A stretch of 64,000 nt of DNA from Lacipirellula limnantheis (GTDB lineage Bacteria; Planctomycetota; Planctomycetia; Pirellulales; Lacipirellulaceae). Location: the NCBI RefSeq assembly GCF_007746075.1, contig NZ_CP036339.1, positions 6,256,028-6,320,027 on the forward strand, in the 5' to 3' direction. Within the stretch, counting starts at the first letter, position 1, and the number at the start of each line of letters is the position of its first letter. Positions 7,057 through 16,656 of the stretch are shown in pieces. A program made the translations under genes and the position numbers. The notes under the pieces were generated by a model. The model saw only the letters and a list, made by a program, of their open reading frames with translations. It had not been told where the DNA came from and did no database searches.

Positions 7057-9897
7057 TTACCAATAAACGTACCGCTGGAACAACTCCCGCTCCTTCGGCG
7101 GCAGCGTCTGCACGTCGGGCACCAGGAACCGGTTGTCGTCGAGGTCTAGCAGCATCTTGCCGCGTTCGCCGAAGTCTTGCACCTGGCTTTGGCTCCAACG
7201 CATCGTGAACCGTCGCGGGCCGTGCGGGGTGCGGACGTCGCAGTGGAGGTGGCCGAGTTCGAGACTGATCGCGTCGACGCCTTCGATCGTTTGCAGGAAG
7301 TAACGGCGATCTAGCGCGGAGCGGACGAGTCGCTGGGCCTCCGCCGGCCACTCGTTCAGGTTGCGGAGGATGCCGATTTCCTGCTGCTCGCCGTCGCGCG
7401 TCCAGACGCGGAGGCTAATGTAATCCTCCGGACTGGTCGCTGGGAACAAATTCACGGCGAATACGCCGCGGAACACCTGATCGTTGGCAAGCACCGCCGT
7501 CATCGTGTCGCGGGCGCCGGCGCAGATTTCGGCGTCGTCCGGCAGCAGCCAGCGCGGCAGGAACTTTTTCGCTTCCAGCGCGGCGTCGTGTTCGGCCGTC
7601 GCCTTCGCTTCATCCGACGGTGCGTCTTCCGCTTTTTCGAGCAAATCATCAATCGACGCCTTGGGCGAAGCCTGCGACTGCAGCCGCACAAGCTTCGCAT
7701 AGCGGCCATTCTCGGCAATGAGCTGTTCGTGGCTCCCTTGCTCGACCAAGCGGCCGCGATCAAACACCAAAATCCGATGCGCGTCGCGAAGCGTCGACAA
7801 GCGGTGGGCGATCGCGATCGTCGTCCGCCCGCGGGTGAGCGCCTTGAGCGCCTGCTGAATCGCCTGTTCGCTCTCGGCGTCGACGCTGCTGGTTGCTTCG
7901 TCGAGCACCAAGATCGGCGGATCGTAGAGAATCGCCCGCGCGATTGAGAGGCGTTGACGTTCGCCGCCCGAAAGGCCGGCGCCGCGCTCGCCAAGCCAGG
8001 TGTCGTACCCCAGCGGCGAGTTGAGGATGAACTCGTGCGACTGGGCCGCCTTGGCCGCGGCGATCGCTTGTTCCTTATCGCTGGTCGGCAGACCGTAAAT
8101 GAGATTGTCCCAGATCGTACCGCGGAACATGAACGGCTCCTGCAACACGACGCCGACTTGCCGACGGAGTTGGTGGGCCGCCAGTTGTCGCACATCGACG
8201 CCATCGACGAGGACGCGCCCTTCGTTGACGTCGTAGAACCGGCAGAGCAGATTCACGAGCGTCGTCTTGCCGCTGCCGCTCTTGCCGACGATGCCGATGG
8301 TCTCGCCCGGTTCGATCGCGAAGCTGACGTCCCGCAGCACTGGCTGGTGCCGCTCGTAGCCGAAGGTCACTTTGTCGAACTCGATCCGTCCCTTCACATC
8401 GGGCAGGTCGACCGGTTCGGCAGGATCGGTCGATTCGACCGGCGTGTCAAGCAGCTCAAACACCCGCTGGCAACCGGTGAGGAAGTTCGTCAGCCAGGTG
8501 GTGAACTGGGAGAGGGTCGCCAATGGCGTGTAGAACATCGCGAGGTACGCGAGAAACGCCATCAGCGAACCGAGCGTCATCTTGCCGGCGAGCACGTCGC
8601 GGCCGCCGACGTACCAGACGATCAAGCCGCCGAGGCTGAAAATCAGCTGCATCGTCGCCGAGAAGGCGGCGGTGGAGTAATCGACGCGGATGCGCGAACT
8701 TCGCAAGTAATCGCTGATCCGGTTAAATCGCTCATACTCGCGCTCCTCCTGTGCAAACGCCTTCACCACGCGGATGCCCGACAGCATGCCGGTCAGCATC
8801 CCAGCCTGCTTGCTGCTGCTGTCCCAGTAGCGGTAATGTTTGGGGTGAACGCGCTTCCAGAAAAACCAGCTGCCGGCAATCACCAGCGGCGCCGGGATGA
8901 GCGTGTAGACCGCCAGCTTCGGGTTGAGCGTGAAGAGCATCACGCCGACCGCCGTCACCTGCACGATCTGCAGCAGGAAGCCGCCGGTGATTTGTTGCAG
9001 CAGGCTCTGGATCACTTCGCTGTCGTAGGCGACGCGGCTGGTGATCGACCCGACCTGATGGCGATCGTAGTAGCCGAGGCCGAGCGTGTGAAGTTTTTCG
9101 ACCAGCTTCGCGCGCAGATCAAAGGTGAGCGCTACCCCCACCCGAGTGGCAAGTCGTCCCTTGGCGAAGTTCACGACGCTTAACACGATGCGAGCGAGCG
9201 CGAGCGCCGAGACGACCGCCAGCAGCGCCGTGAGCAGCGATTGCGGGTCAAGCGTCTTGTCGCCTCCCTTGAGGATGTCGTCGACGAGATACTGCTGCAG
9301 TTTGGGCGGCGCGAGTTCCGCCGCGACCGCGACGAGCATCAGGCCGCACATAATCGCCGCCGTCGCGCGGTAAGGCCACAACATTTGGCCAAGTCGCCCG
9401 ATGATTGCCTTCCGCGGCAAGCAGCGGGGACACGCCTCGCCGGGGGTCGGCAGGCGCTGGCTGCACTTCTCGCAGTGGGTCTTCAGTAACGGCTCGCCAT
9501 CGACCGCCGCAATGGCGCCGGTGGTTCGCAGTTCTTCCAGGCTGCGGGCAACGCGGTGGAAGCGATCGGCTTCAGCGTTGGAGTAGCGAGCCAAGTCGAC
9601 CCAGTGGTCGTCGACGTAGGCTTGCAGGAAGCCGGAACCGACCGCGCCCTGGGTGCGGAACTCCTGCACGTCGCTGACGGACACGTGGCTTTCGACGCGC
9701 GGCGCATGCGGAGTCGCGCCACCCTCAGCCTCTTCCGAGACCGCCGCCACGTTCGCATGGGTGGCGACGATCCAATGCCGCCGCGGCTTCCCGGAAAGGG
9801 ACAGATCGGTGCTAGTCGACAGCAGCACCGGGACCCCGTTGAGTCCCTGAACGTCGAGTTCCTTCTTGACGGCGAGCGGCAATTCTTCGTGGAGCAT
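7057..9897 (-). CDS. ABC exporter with fused C-terminal DUF1854 domain
   Basis: The protein has 946 residues from ATG 9897. In order: an N-terminal cytosolic region of about 140 residues; a zinc-ribbon-like CxxC...CPRC (about 141-160); a six-helix exporter membrane domain (about 180-480); an ABC ATPase with Walker A GKSGSGKTT (about 534-542), signature LSGGERQR (about 641) and Walker B ILVLDEATSS (about 661); then a long linker and a DUF1854-like domain (about 800-946, with a GVFAVNLFPATSPEDYISLRVWTRDGEQQEIGILRNL-type start). In other bacteria DUF1854 is a separate small protein beside a dedicated ABC transporter in cyanophycin-linked loci; here the two are fused. The transported substrate is unknown. 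The frame is open to 10068, but the extra residues cross a repeat. Confidence 0.85.
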   Translation of the reverse strand: MLHEELPLAVKKELDVQGLNGVPVLLSTSTDLSLSGKPRRHWIVATHANVAAVSEEAEGGATPHAPRVESHVSVSDVQEFRTQGAVGSGFLQAYVDDHWVDLARYSNAEADRFHRVARSLEELRTTGAIAAVDGEPLLKTHCEKCSQRLPTPGEACPRCLPRKAIIGRLGQMLWPYRATAAIMCGLMLVAVAAELAPPKLQQYLVDDILKGGDKTLDPQSLLTALLAVVSALALARIVLSVVNFAKGRLATRVGVALTFDLRAKLVEKLHTLGLGYYDRHQVGSITSRVAYDSEVIQSLLQQITGGFLLQIVQVTAVGVMLFTLNPKLAVYTLIPAPLVIAGSWFFWKRVHPKHYRYWDSSSKQAGMLTGMLSGIRVVKAFAQEEREYERFNRISDYLRSSRIRVDYSTAAFSATMQLIFSLGGLIVWYVGGRDVLAGKMTLGSLMAFLAYLAMFYTPLATLSQFTTWLTNFLTGCQRVFELLDTPVESTDPAEPVDLPDVKGRIEFDKVTFGYERHQPVLRDVSFAIEPGETIGIVGKSGSGKTTLVNLLCRFYDVNEGRVLVDGVDVRQLAAHQLRRQVGVVLQEPFMFRGTIWDNLIYGLPTSDKEQAIAAAKAAQSHEFILNSPLGYDTWLGERGAGLSGGERQRLSIARAILYDPPILVLDEATSSVDAESEQAIQQALKALTRGRTTIAIAHRLSTLRDAHRILVFDRGRLVEQGSHEQLIAENGRYAKLVRLQSQASPKASIDDLLEKAEDAPSDEAKATAEHDAALEAKKFLPRWLLPDDAEICAGARDTMTAVLANDQVFRGVFAVNLFPATSPEDYISLRVWTRDGEQQEIGILRNLNEWPAEAQRLVRSALDRRYFLQTIEGVDAISLELGHLHCDVRTPHGPRRFTMRWSQSQVQDFGERGKMLLDLDDNRFLVPDVQTLPPKERELFQRYVYW

Positions 9898-10025
9898 GGC
9901 AGTCGTGATAATCGTCTCCGGGCGAAACGTGCAAGATGAACCCGAGAAAAGGGACGCCTTCGGCTGCCAGCACGTTTCGATGGCGGCGGAAGGGGGAGGG
10001 AATGGGCAACCGCGTCGCCCCCTGA

Positions 10026-10055
10026 AGCCCCCGGTTAGTGTCCGGGGGTCAATCG
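10026..10055. repeat. Hairpin repeat (family E), upstream of the ABC gene
   Basis: Sister copy of 7016-7045: CCCCCGGTTAGTGTCCGGGG followed by GTCAATCG. The rest of the 9898-10467 gap holds no convincing gene. Confidence 0.55.
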
Positions 10056-10260
10056 GGTTGCGGGACAAAACCCATCAAATCGGCAGGAAGTCGTTCATCG
10101 CACGGTCGCGAGAGGCCGCCGGCATAAGCGGCAAGGGAAAGGCGCGCGGCTAAAGCCGAGCGCGAACATGGGATTATAGGAGCTTGCCCAGCGCCGACTA
10201 TTCTTATCGCGCCCTGCTGAGTAACTCCGGCGTAAGTGCCGCGTGCGCGTTTCGCGACGA

Positions 10261-10289
10261 TTGACACTCTCCGCCGGTGCTCTGACAAT
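10261..10289 (+). promoter_or_regulatory. Putative sigma-70 promoter of glyA
   Basis: A perfect -35 TTGACA (10261-10266), a 17-bp spacer and a GACAAT (10284-10289, 4/6 match to TATAAT) lie about 180 bp before the glyA start. This implies a 5' leader of roughly 170 nt. I see no known riboswitch consensus in that leader. Confidence 0.4.
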
Positions 10290-10467
10290 GATAGTGTTGC
10301 GTCTAAATGGAGCCGCGATAATCAGTTGCGATGCAGCTGGCAACGTGGTCGGGAGTCCATGGCGACTGCCGGCCGTCGCTCGCATCGAGGCTCCCCAGTC
10401 GCAAAAAACTCCCAACCCTTTTTTGCCCCCAACTCGACACGCCGCGAAGCCCCCAGAGCCCCCGTTG

Positions 10468-11742
10468 ATGAGCAATCCACTCGCTGCCGCTGATCCCGAA
10501 GTTTGGTCTGCCGTCGCCGATGAAATCCAGCGCCAGCAAGATGGCCTGGAGATGATCGCCAGCGAAAACTACACGAGCCCGGCTGTGATGGCGGCCGCCG
10601 GCAGCGTGCTGACCAACAAGTACGCGGAGGGGTACCCCGGCAAACGGTACTATGGCGGCTGCGAATACGTCGACGTCGTCGAGAACCTCGCCATCGACCG
10701 AGCCAAGAAGCTATTTGGCGCCGAGTTCGCCAATGTGCAACCCCATAGCGGTTCGCAGGCCAACACGGCGATCTACCTCGCCGCGCTGGAACCGGGCGAC
10801 ACGGTCCTGGGCCTCGACTTGGCCCACGGCGGTCATCTCACTCACGGCATGCGGCTGAACATTTCAGGCATGCTCTACAACTTCATCAGTTACGGCGTGC
10901 GGCAGGACGATCACCGGCTCGACTTCGATCAGATCGCCAAACTTGCTCGCGAGCACAAGCCGAAACTGATCGTCGCCGGGGCCAGCGCGTACCCGCGTGA
11001 GATTCCGCATGGCAAGTTCGCCGAGATCGCCCGCGAGGTTGGCGCCAAGCTGATGGTCGACATGGCCCACTATGCCGGCCTCGTCGCCGCGGGCCAGCAC
11101 GACAACCCGGTGCCGGTCGCCGATTTCGTCACGACAACCACCCACAAGACCCTCCGCGGTCCGCGCGGCGGCTTGTGCCTCAGCAAGGAAGAGTACGGCA
11201 AGACCATCAACAGCCGCGTCTTCCCCGGCATCCAGGGCGGACCGCTGATGCATGTCATCGCCGGCAAGGCGGTCTGCTTCGGCGAAGCCCTGCAGCCCGA
11301 GTACAAGAGCTACATCAAACAAGTGATCGCCAACGCGAAGGCCTTAGCACAAGTGCTGACCGCCGGCGGCCTGCGATTGGTGAGCGGCGGCACCGACAAC
11401 CATCTGATGCTCGTCGACGTCACCCCCCTGGGAATTGGCGGGAAGCAGGCCGAGCATGCCCTCGACGCCGCCGGGATCACCGTCAACAAGAACATGATTC
11501 CGTACGACGAGCGCAAGCCGATGGACCCCAGCGGCATCCGCGTCGGCACGCCGGCGCTCACGACCCGCGGCATGGGCGTCGACGAAATGCGCACCATCGG
11601 AGGCTGGATGCTCCAGGCTCTCCGCGCCGCCGATGACGCGAAGGTGCACGCTGGCATCCGTGAGCAAGTCCGCGAACTGGGCGTCAATTTCCCGGCGCCG
11701 ACCGTTGCCGATCAATTCGCCGAGGCGACGGCGGCCGTTTAG
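10468..11742 (+). CDS. glyA: Serine hydroxymethyltransferase
   Basis: The protein has 424 residues, the normal bacterial SHMT length. It interconverts serine and glycine with tetrahydrofolate, feeding one-carbon metabolism in the cytosol. Diagnostic stretches are [30 protein letters not shown] (substrate and PLP site), HSGSQAN, and [14 protein letters not shown] with the PLP lysine near residue 227. ATG 10468 gives the canonical N-terminus; the upstream in-frame extension to 10243 has no homology. It is a single-gene unit with a possible promoter at 10261. Confidence 0.97.
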   Translation: MSNPLAAADPEVWSAVADEIQRQQDGLEMIASENYTSPAVMAAAGSVLTNKYAEGYPGKRYYGGCEYVDVVENLAIDRAKKLFGAEFANVQPHSGSQANTAIYLAALEPGDTVLGLDLAHGGHLTHGMRLNISGMLYNFISYGVRQDDHRLDFDQIAKLAREHKPKLIVAGASAYPREIPHGKFAEIAREVGAKLMVDMAHYAGLVAAGQHDNPVPVADFVTTTTHKTLRGPRGGLCLSKEEYGKTINSRVFPGIQGGPLMHVIAGKAVCFGEALQPEYKSYIKQVIANAKALAQVLTAGGLRLVSGGTDNHLMLVDVTPLGIGGKQAEHALDAAGITVNKNMIPYDERKPMDPSGIRVGTPALTTRGMGVDEMRTIGGWMLQALRAADDAKVHAGIREQVRELGVNFPAPTVADQFAEATAAV

Positions 11743-11756
11743 ATTGCATTGATCAC

Positions 11757-11850
11757 GGCGAGCACCGAGGACGCAGAGAACTCCGAAGCGAGTGAAGGCG
11801 CAGGCAAGTTGCATTTCTCTCGGTGATCTCCGGATTCTCTGTATCAAATC
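11757..11850. repeat. Imperfect inverted repeat, ACGCAGAGA / TCTCTGT type
   Basis: The left arm GAGGACGCAGAGAACTCCG is mirrored by CTCGGTGATCTCCGGATTCTCTG. It fills the gap between glyA and the response regulator. A related element with the same arm words is at 12404-12490. Confidence 0.45.
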
Positions 11851-11874
11851 TCCCGCAATTCCAGCGAAGGCAAG

Positions 11875-12324
11875 ATGAGCCAACCAATCCGCGACCGCGT
11901 GCTGATCGCCGACGACAACGAGGCGAACGTCGAACTCCTGGAGGCGTATCTGGGCGATAGCGGGCTCGAGGTCGAGATCGCCGTCGCGGTGGACGGGCAA
12001 GATACGCTCGAAAAGGCGGCGTCGTTCAAGCCCGATCTCATCCTGCTCGACGTAATGATGCCGAAGCTGAGCGGCTTCGAGGTCTGCCAGAAGCTCAAGG
12101 GCGACCCCGCGACCCGCGGGATCATGATCTTAATGGTCACGGCGCTCAACGAACACGGCGACATGGAGCGTGCGGTCGACGCGGGGACCGATGACTTCCT
12201 CTCGAAGCCCGTCGACAAGGTGTCGTTGGTAAAGCGGGTCGAGAATATGCTGAAATTGCGAAACGTTTCCGACGAGCTCGAACGACTCCGCCGCTATATC
12301 GAACAGATGGAAGCCGACCGCTAA
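11875..12324 (+). CDS. Stand-alone response regulator receiver protein
   Basis: The protein has 149 residues. A complete CheY-like receiver domain shows the acidic pocket D13-D14, phospho-acceptor D59 in LILLDVMMP, Thr in MVTA and K111 in FLSKP. A short helical tail (LRNVSDELERLRRYIEQMEADR, broken here only by domain end) could dimerise or contact a partner. There is no DNA-binding or enzymatic output domain, so it probably acts by protein-protein contact. No histidine kinase is adjacent. Confidence 0.92.
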   Translation: MSQPIRDRVLIADDNEANVELLEAYLGDSGLEVEIAVAVDGQDTLEKAASFKPDLILLDVMMPKLSGFEVCQKLKGDPATRGIMILMVTALNEHGDMERAVDAGTDDFLSKPVDKVSLVKRVENMLKLRNVSDELERLRRYIEQMEADR

Positions 12325-12403
12325 ATGGCCGTTCTTTACCCCTCGGGCTCCGAAGCCTAGTCCAGCGCCAACATTCTTGAAATGCTTGGCGGACAACGAT
12401 TTA

Positions 12404-12490
12404 AACATAGTGAACGCAGAGAGGGAGCAGGCCGCAGGGAGATGATTCACTAGTCGTCTTTTCTGTAGCCTCTGTGTTCTCTGTGTTAAA
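12404..12490. repeat. Imperfect inverted repeat, AACGCAGAGA / TCTCTGTGTT type
   Basis: TAGTGAACGCAGAGAGGGAG on the left is mirrored by CTCTGTGTTCTCTGTGTTAA on the right. Together with a partial family A repeat near 12571-12598, it accounts for most of the 327-bp gap 12325-12651, in which no gene is seen. Confidence 0.5.
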
Positions 12491-12651
12491 TGCGCATAGT
12501 GATAGCATTGGAACAAGCCTCTCGGCCGGGACTTAGCGCACCGCAGGTCGCCGGCTGCCGGCATGGCGACCGACCCCCGGGCGGAGCCCGAGGCTGGAAA
12601 GGCACTGGCGTGTCTCTGGCATCCAATCAAATGGCTACGTCAGGAGGTGCG

Positions 12652-14421
12652 ATGAAACGAGTTCTGCCAACCGTAGCTTTCCTCCTGCTCGGTTACGCGG
12701 TTGCGTGCGCTGCCGAGACGGCGCCGGCGAGCGATCCCGCTGCCATCGCCAAGCTCGTCGAGCAGCTCGGTTCCGACCAGTTCGCCCTGCGACGTCACGC
12801 CGAAGAAGAGCTGACGCGGCTCGGGCCCGCCGCGCAGGAACAACTCAAACTTGCCGAGCAAAGCGACGACCTCGAAATTGCCGAGCGTGCCAGCTACATT
12901 CTGCAAAGCATGCGCGTCGATTGGATTCGCCCTCAGGACGCGCCAGAAGTCCGTCGAGCGTTGGCGCGGTTCGGCGACCTCTCGCGAGACGAAAAGCAGC
13001 ATCGCATCCAGTTGCTCGCAGCGCTGCCCAACGGGCAAGGGTTGCCGGCGCTCTGTCGGATCGCCCGCCTGGAGCATGTCCCCGGGGTGGCGCGCCAATC
13101 GGCGCTCGCGATGCTCCGGCAGAAACCGCCGACGGAAGGGGCTCCGGCGATCCTCGATGCATGCCGGCAAGAATTGCAAGGGGACGTCCGCCCCGCAGCG
13201 GCGTGGATCGAGCTTTGGCTGCGCGAGCAGGCCGATCGTCAAGCGACCTTGGCCGACTGGAACAAGGCCATCGACGCCGAGTTGAAGCTGTATCAGGCGA
13301 AGTCGCCCGACACGGATTTCACGACGGTTTCGGCGCTAATGCAACGCCGCCTAGACCTCTGCAATGAGCTGAAGCTCGTCGACGAGACGACGGCTGGCCT
13401 GCTGGCGATCGTCGACTTGATCAATGAGGACGAGGATCGACCCCAGTTCGATGCCAGCCTGGTCTGGGCCATCGGTTGGATCGTCGACCATGAGCGCTGG
13501 GACGTGCTCAACCAGCTTTACCAGAAGTATCGCGGCGAGATCCACGGCGATCGCAAACTCCTCTACCGTTACGCCGCCGCCCTGTCCCGGTCTGGGAAGA
13601 CTGACGAAGCGAACAAACTGGCCGAGCGGGCTTTCTCCATGAAGGTCGACGAGCCGATCGATCGCGTCTCGATCGCGGCCGCCATCGCCGACATCGGGGC
13701 CGTTGACTGGGCGCTCCGAGAATACAACACCGCTATCGAGGCGATGCCGCCGCTGAGCTACGAATCGCTCATCGCCCGCCGCGAAGTTTCCACCTGGCTT
13801 CACGACCGACAGGACTACAAAGGGGCCTCGGACGTTCTGCTGGAGTTCTTTCAGCAGATCCAAGCGAAAGAGAACCGTCTGGCCCTACGGGAACTGCGCC
13901 AGCAGCTCGATGGGACGCAGTACCTCAACGCGATCGAAGGGCGGCAGCTTCTCTACCAGGCCAACCACCACCACTCCCGCGGAGAATTCGATCTGGAACG
14001 GGAAACGCTTGAAAAAGCCTACGAGAAGTATGACGACGACCCCGACATCCTGATCGCCATGTTCCGTATGCCCGACGCGAGCGAGGAGTACAAGCAGCGG
14101 ACGCGCGATCGCATCGCCAAGATGGCCGAGTCGTACGCCAATCAGATCGACGATTCGCCGGAGGACCCGTCCAAATACAACCAATGGGCGTGGCTGGTAA
14201 GCAATACCGAAGGCGACTTCGCTCAGGCGGTGCAGCATTCGCTCCACTCGCTCGAACTGTCGCCCGACGAGCCAAGTTACCTCGACACCCTCGGCCGCTG
14301 TTACTTTTCCGCAGGCGACGTTGAGAATGCGATTAAGTCTCAACGCAAGGCGGTGGAGCTGGCGCCGCAGTACCAAATCATGCGTCGGCAACTTGCCGAA
14401 TTTGAGAAAGCGAAGCAATAA
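12652..14421 (+). CDS. Exported HEAT-like/TPR repeat protein
   Basis: A 589-residue protein with a clear start: AGGAGGT (12642-12648) before ATG 12652. A signal peptide (about 1-22, YAVACAAE) is followed by HEAT-like helices (LVEQLGSDQFALRRHAEEELTRLG, about residues 33-56), a pattern common in planctomycete proteins that begin with a fragile-repeat motif. The C-terminal half holds TPR units, ending DTLGRCYFSAGDVENAIKSQ (about 553-572). Such scaffolds mediate protein contacts; no enzyme motif is visible. The alpha/beta hydrolase starts three bases after its stop, so the two form an operon. Confidence 0.8.
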   Translation: MKRVLPTVAFLLLGYAVACAAETAPASDPAAIAKLVEQLGSDQFALRRHAEEELTRLGPAAQEQLKLAEQSDDLEIAERASYILQSMRVDWIRPQDAPEVRRALARFGDLSRDEKQHRIQLLAALPNGQGLPALCRIARLEHVPGVARQSALAMLRQKPPTEGAPAILDACRQELQGDVRPAAAWIELWLREQADRQATLADWNKAIDAELKLYQAKSPDTDFTTVSALMQRRLDLCNELKLVDETTAGLLAIVDLINEDEDRPQFDASLVWAIGWIVDHERWDVLNQLYQKYRGEIHGDRKLLYRYAAALSRSGKTDEANKLAERAFSMKVDEPIDRVSIAAAIADIGAVDWALREYNTAIEAMPPLSYESLIARREVSTWLHDRQDYKGASDVLLEFFQQIQAKENRLALRELRQQLDGTQYLNAIEGRQLLYQANHHHSRGEFDLERETLEKAYEKYDDDPDILIAMFRMPDASEEYKQRTRDRIAKMAESYANQIDDSPEDPSKYNQWAWLVSNTEGDFAQAVQHSLHSLELSPDEPSYLDTLGRCYFSAGDVENAIKSQRKAVELAPQYQIMRRQLAEFEKAKQ

Positions 14422-14424
14422 ACA

Positions 14425-15261
14425 ATGGCTCAACGTCAGTTCAACGTCGACGGCGTCCGTCTGGCATGCGAAGACGTCGGCGCGGGACCGCCGATCGTAT
14501 TGCTTCACGGCTTCCCGCTCGACCACACGATGTGGAATGCACAGATCGCGGCGCTGCAGTCGAATTTTCGCGTCATTGCACCCGATCTGCGCGGCTTCGG
14601 CGCCTCGCAGCTTGCGGAGGGCGACGCGGAGAACGGCGTTGGCATGGAGCGTTACGCGGCTGACGTGATCGGGCTGCTCGACAGCCTGCAAATCAGCGAG
14701 CCGGTCGTGCTGGCTGGTCTCTCGATGGGAGGTTACGTCGCCTGGCAAGTCGCGCTGCGCTGGCCCGATCGGATTCGCGGCCTCGTTCCGTGCGATACTC
14801 GCGCCGTGGCCGACGCCGACGAACCGCGGGCCGCTCGGTTCAAAATGGCCGAGGCGGCGATGCAAGCCGGAAACTCGTCGCCGGCGCTCGCGATGATGCC
14901 CAAGCTCCTCGGCGCCGAGACGCGCGAGCAACGCCCGGAAGTGGAGGCCCTGCTTCGTGCGATGATCGAGCGTCAGACGGCCGAAGCGGTCGCCGCTGCG
15001 CAACGCGGCATGGCCCGCCGCGAAGACGTCCGCGGCAAGCTCGACAAAATAACGGCGGATTCGCTCTGCATCGTCGGCGCTGAAGACGCGATCAGCCCCC
15101 CGGCGGAGATGCACGAATTCGCCGCGCTGCTGGCCAAGTCAGGCGACGACGACGTACGTATCACCGAAATCGACCACGCCGGACACATGACGCCGATGGA
15201 GAACCCGGCTGCTTTCACCGCCGCGGTGGCGGCGTTCGCGAAGAAGTGCTACAGACTGTAG
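14425..15261 (+). CDS. Alpha/beta hydrolase
   Basis: The protein has 278 residues. The fold is shown by the oxyanion HGFPLDH (about 29-34), nucleophile elbow GLSMGG with Ser100, an acid in IVGAEDAISPP and the catalytic His in DHAGHMTPMENP. It resembles the 3-oxoadipate enol-lactonase/esterase branch, but the substrate cannot be assigned. No signal peptide is seen. It is co-transcribed with the repeat protein at 12652. Confidence 0.85.
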   Translation: MAQRQFNVDGVRLACEDVGAGPPIVLLHGFPLDHTMWNAQIAALQSNFRVIAPDLRGFGASQLAEGDAENGVGMERYAADVIGLLDSLQISEPVVLAGLSMGGYVAWQVALRWPDRIRGLVPCDTRAVADADEPRAARFKMAEAAMQAGNSSPALAMMPKLLGAETREQRPEVEALLRAMIERQTAEAVAAAQRGMARREDVRGKLDKITADSLCIVGAEDAISPPAEMHEFAALLAKSGDDDVRITEIDHAGHMTPMENPAAFTAAVAAFAKKCYRL

Positions 15262-15375
15262 GCGTCGCTGTCATGCTGAGCCCTTCGCCCCGCTCAGGGT
15301 AAAGTCAGCGAAGAATGTAGAAGCACGATCAAGGCGCCAGATTCTTCGCTTCGCTCAGAACGACAACTTCGGGAG

Positions 15376-15918
15376 TCAGCCCCCTAGTCGGTACCAAGAC
15401 TGAATCTTCAGCACCGCCGAGTCGTCAGGAAACGTGTGGAACGCCTGCACGCAGAGCGACTTGTCGCGCGATTCGATGTTCACGTAGCTGAGGGCGCCTG
15501 TCTCAAAACGGCCGCTCGGTTCGAACCGCTGCAGCATTCCCTGCCGAGTGCCGGCGAGCGTCAGTTCCCGCTGATAGGCGGCGAACTTCTCATGGTCGGC
15601 TGGTTCCAGCGAGAAGTTCATCTCGTACGTCAGCCCCGGACGAATCTCGATCCGGTCGGTCCGCTCGCCTTTGAGCCGGTACGACATCAACCGCCGCCGC
15701 TGGGGGAGCGGATGATGGGCGCCAGCGGCCACTTCGGTCAGCGTGAGTCCGCGATATTGCCACGCAACGATGTGGCCGGCGCTGGTGATCTGCACGGTTG
15801 CCTTGTAGGCCCCCCGTTCGACGGTGCGCGACTGCTGGAGGTCGAACAGCTCCGGATGGAGCGACCGACCGTAGAGCTGATAAACCAGTTCGGCAATCTT
15901 CGGGCGAACGGAGATCAC
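15376..15918 (-). CDS. Conserved protein, DUF2617-like
   Basis: The protein has 180 residues with no signal or membrane segment. Recognisable stretches include RPKIAELVYQLYGRSLHPELF at the start and HIVAWQYRGLTLTEVAA in the middle. It resembles DUF2617 proteins, seen in planctomycetes and actinobacteria, whose role is unknown; I rely on pattern memory for this. It is a single gene on the minus strand, with a 110-bp downstream gap (15262-15375) holding a GAAGAAT / ATTCTTC inverted repeat. Confidence 0.6.
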   Translation of the reverse strand: MISVRPKIAELVYQLYGRSLHPELFDLQQSRTVERGAYKATVQITSAGHIVAWQYRGLTLTEVAAGAHHPLPQRRRLMSYRLKGERTDRIEIRPGLTYEMNFSLEPADHEKFAAYQRELTLAGTRQGMLQRFEPSGRFETGALSYVNIESRDKSLCVQAFHTFPDDSAVLKIQSWYRLGG

Positions 15919-16212
15919 GGGAGGGTCTTCTTATGCTTTCTGACGCGACGCGCCGTGCTAGCGGAGGTCGTCGTCAATTGTCAACGCGGTCTTGTTGATC
16001 ACGCTATTGGGGAGTCGTCGACGAAGCTCGCGGCGTCCATGTCTTCCGCGTCGCGCGATGCGTCGTCAGGCTCGATTATACTTGCCGTGACAAAAGCAAA
16101 CAAACGCGGATTCCAGTTCCGGATTTTGTTCCGTGCATTCAGCTTGACAGAAACTAAACGTCAGCGCGCGTGACAGACGTCGCGCTGCTAGCACGCTCGA
16201 CTCCAAGTCCCC

Positions 16213-16404
16213 ATGCAGCATGTCAGCGCACATGTTTATCGCCTGCTGCTCGACCAACTCGGCCCGCAGCAATGGTGGCCCGCCCAGTCGCCGTTCGACG
16301 TGATGGTCGGCGCGATGCTCATGCAGAACACGGCCTGGAGAAACGTCGAACTCGCGAATTCAAATCTGCGCGAACTTCTTCCCGCCAGCGGCGTGCGGTG
16401 CTAG
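16213..16404 (+). pseudogene. Truncated endonuclease III-like (HhH-GPD) gene
   Basis: Only about 60 codons remain. QSPFDVMVGAMLMQNTAWRNVELANSNLREL matches the N-terminal part of endonuclease III family DNA glycosylases, where the motif is FEVLVGAILTQNTAW-like. The frame stops at 16402-16404, before the helix-hairpin-helix, the catalytic Asp and the Fe-S cluster, all of which would lie about 100-150 residues later. The following 250 bases contain only a palindromic repeat, so the rest has been deleted or replaced. It is not expected to be functional. Confidence 0.7.
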
Positions 16405-16411
16405 CTACGAA

Positions 16412-16512
16412 ATAATGCTGAAGGCTGAATGCTACATGCGGAATATGAGAGCTCTTCCACCTACCGCCTTCAGTTAGCATTCCGCATACATCCTTCAGCG
16501 TTCATCTCGAAC
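16412..16512. repeat. Inverted repeat with GCTGAAGG / CCTTCAGC ends (family C)
   Basis: The left arm ATGCTGAAGGCTGAATGCTA is mirrored by GCATACATCCTTCAGCGTT, with GCGGAAT / ATTCCGC inside. A related element is at 27262-27356. It sits exactly where the endonuclease III remnant ends. Confidence 0.6.
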
Positions 16513-16656
16513 CTCCCCGACGCTAGCAGCGCCGCCAAAGTGCCATAGCCCTCACAGCCGACAATACTTACTATCCCGCGCGCCATCGGCTGCGCTCGCG
16601 CACCGTCGCGCTGTCGCATGATTCGACTCGTTGTTCGCTCGTTCGGAGGATCTGCC

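Noticed and set aside
9898-10467. Possible riboswitch before glyA
   Set aside because: No glycine, SAM or THF riboswitch consensus could be recognised in the leader.
15262-15375. Terminator after the alpha/beta hydrolase
   Set aside because: The GAAGAAT/ATTCTTC inverted pair has a long spacer and no T-run; it looks like another dispersed repeat.
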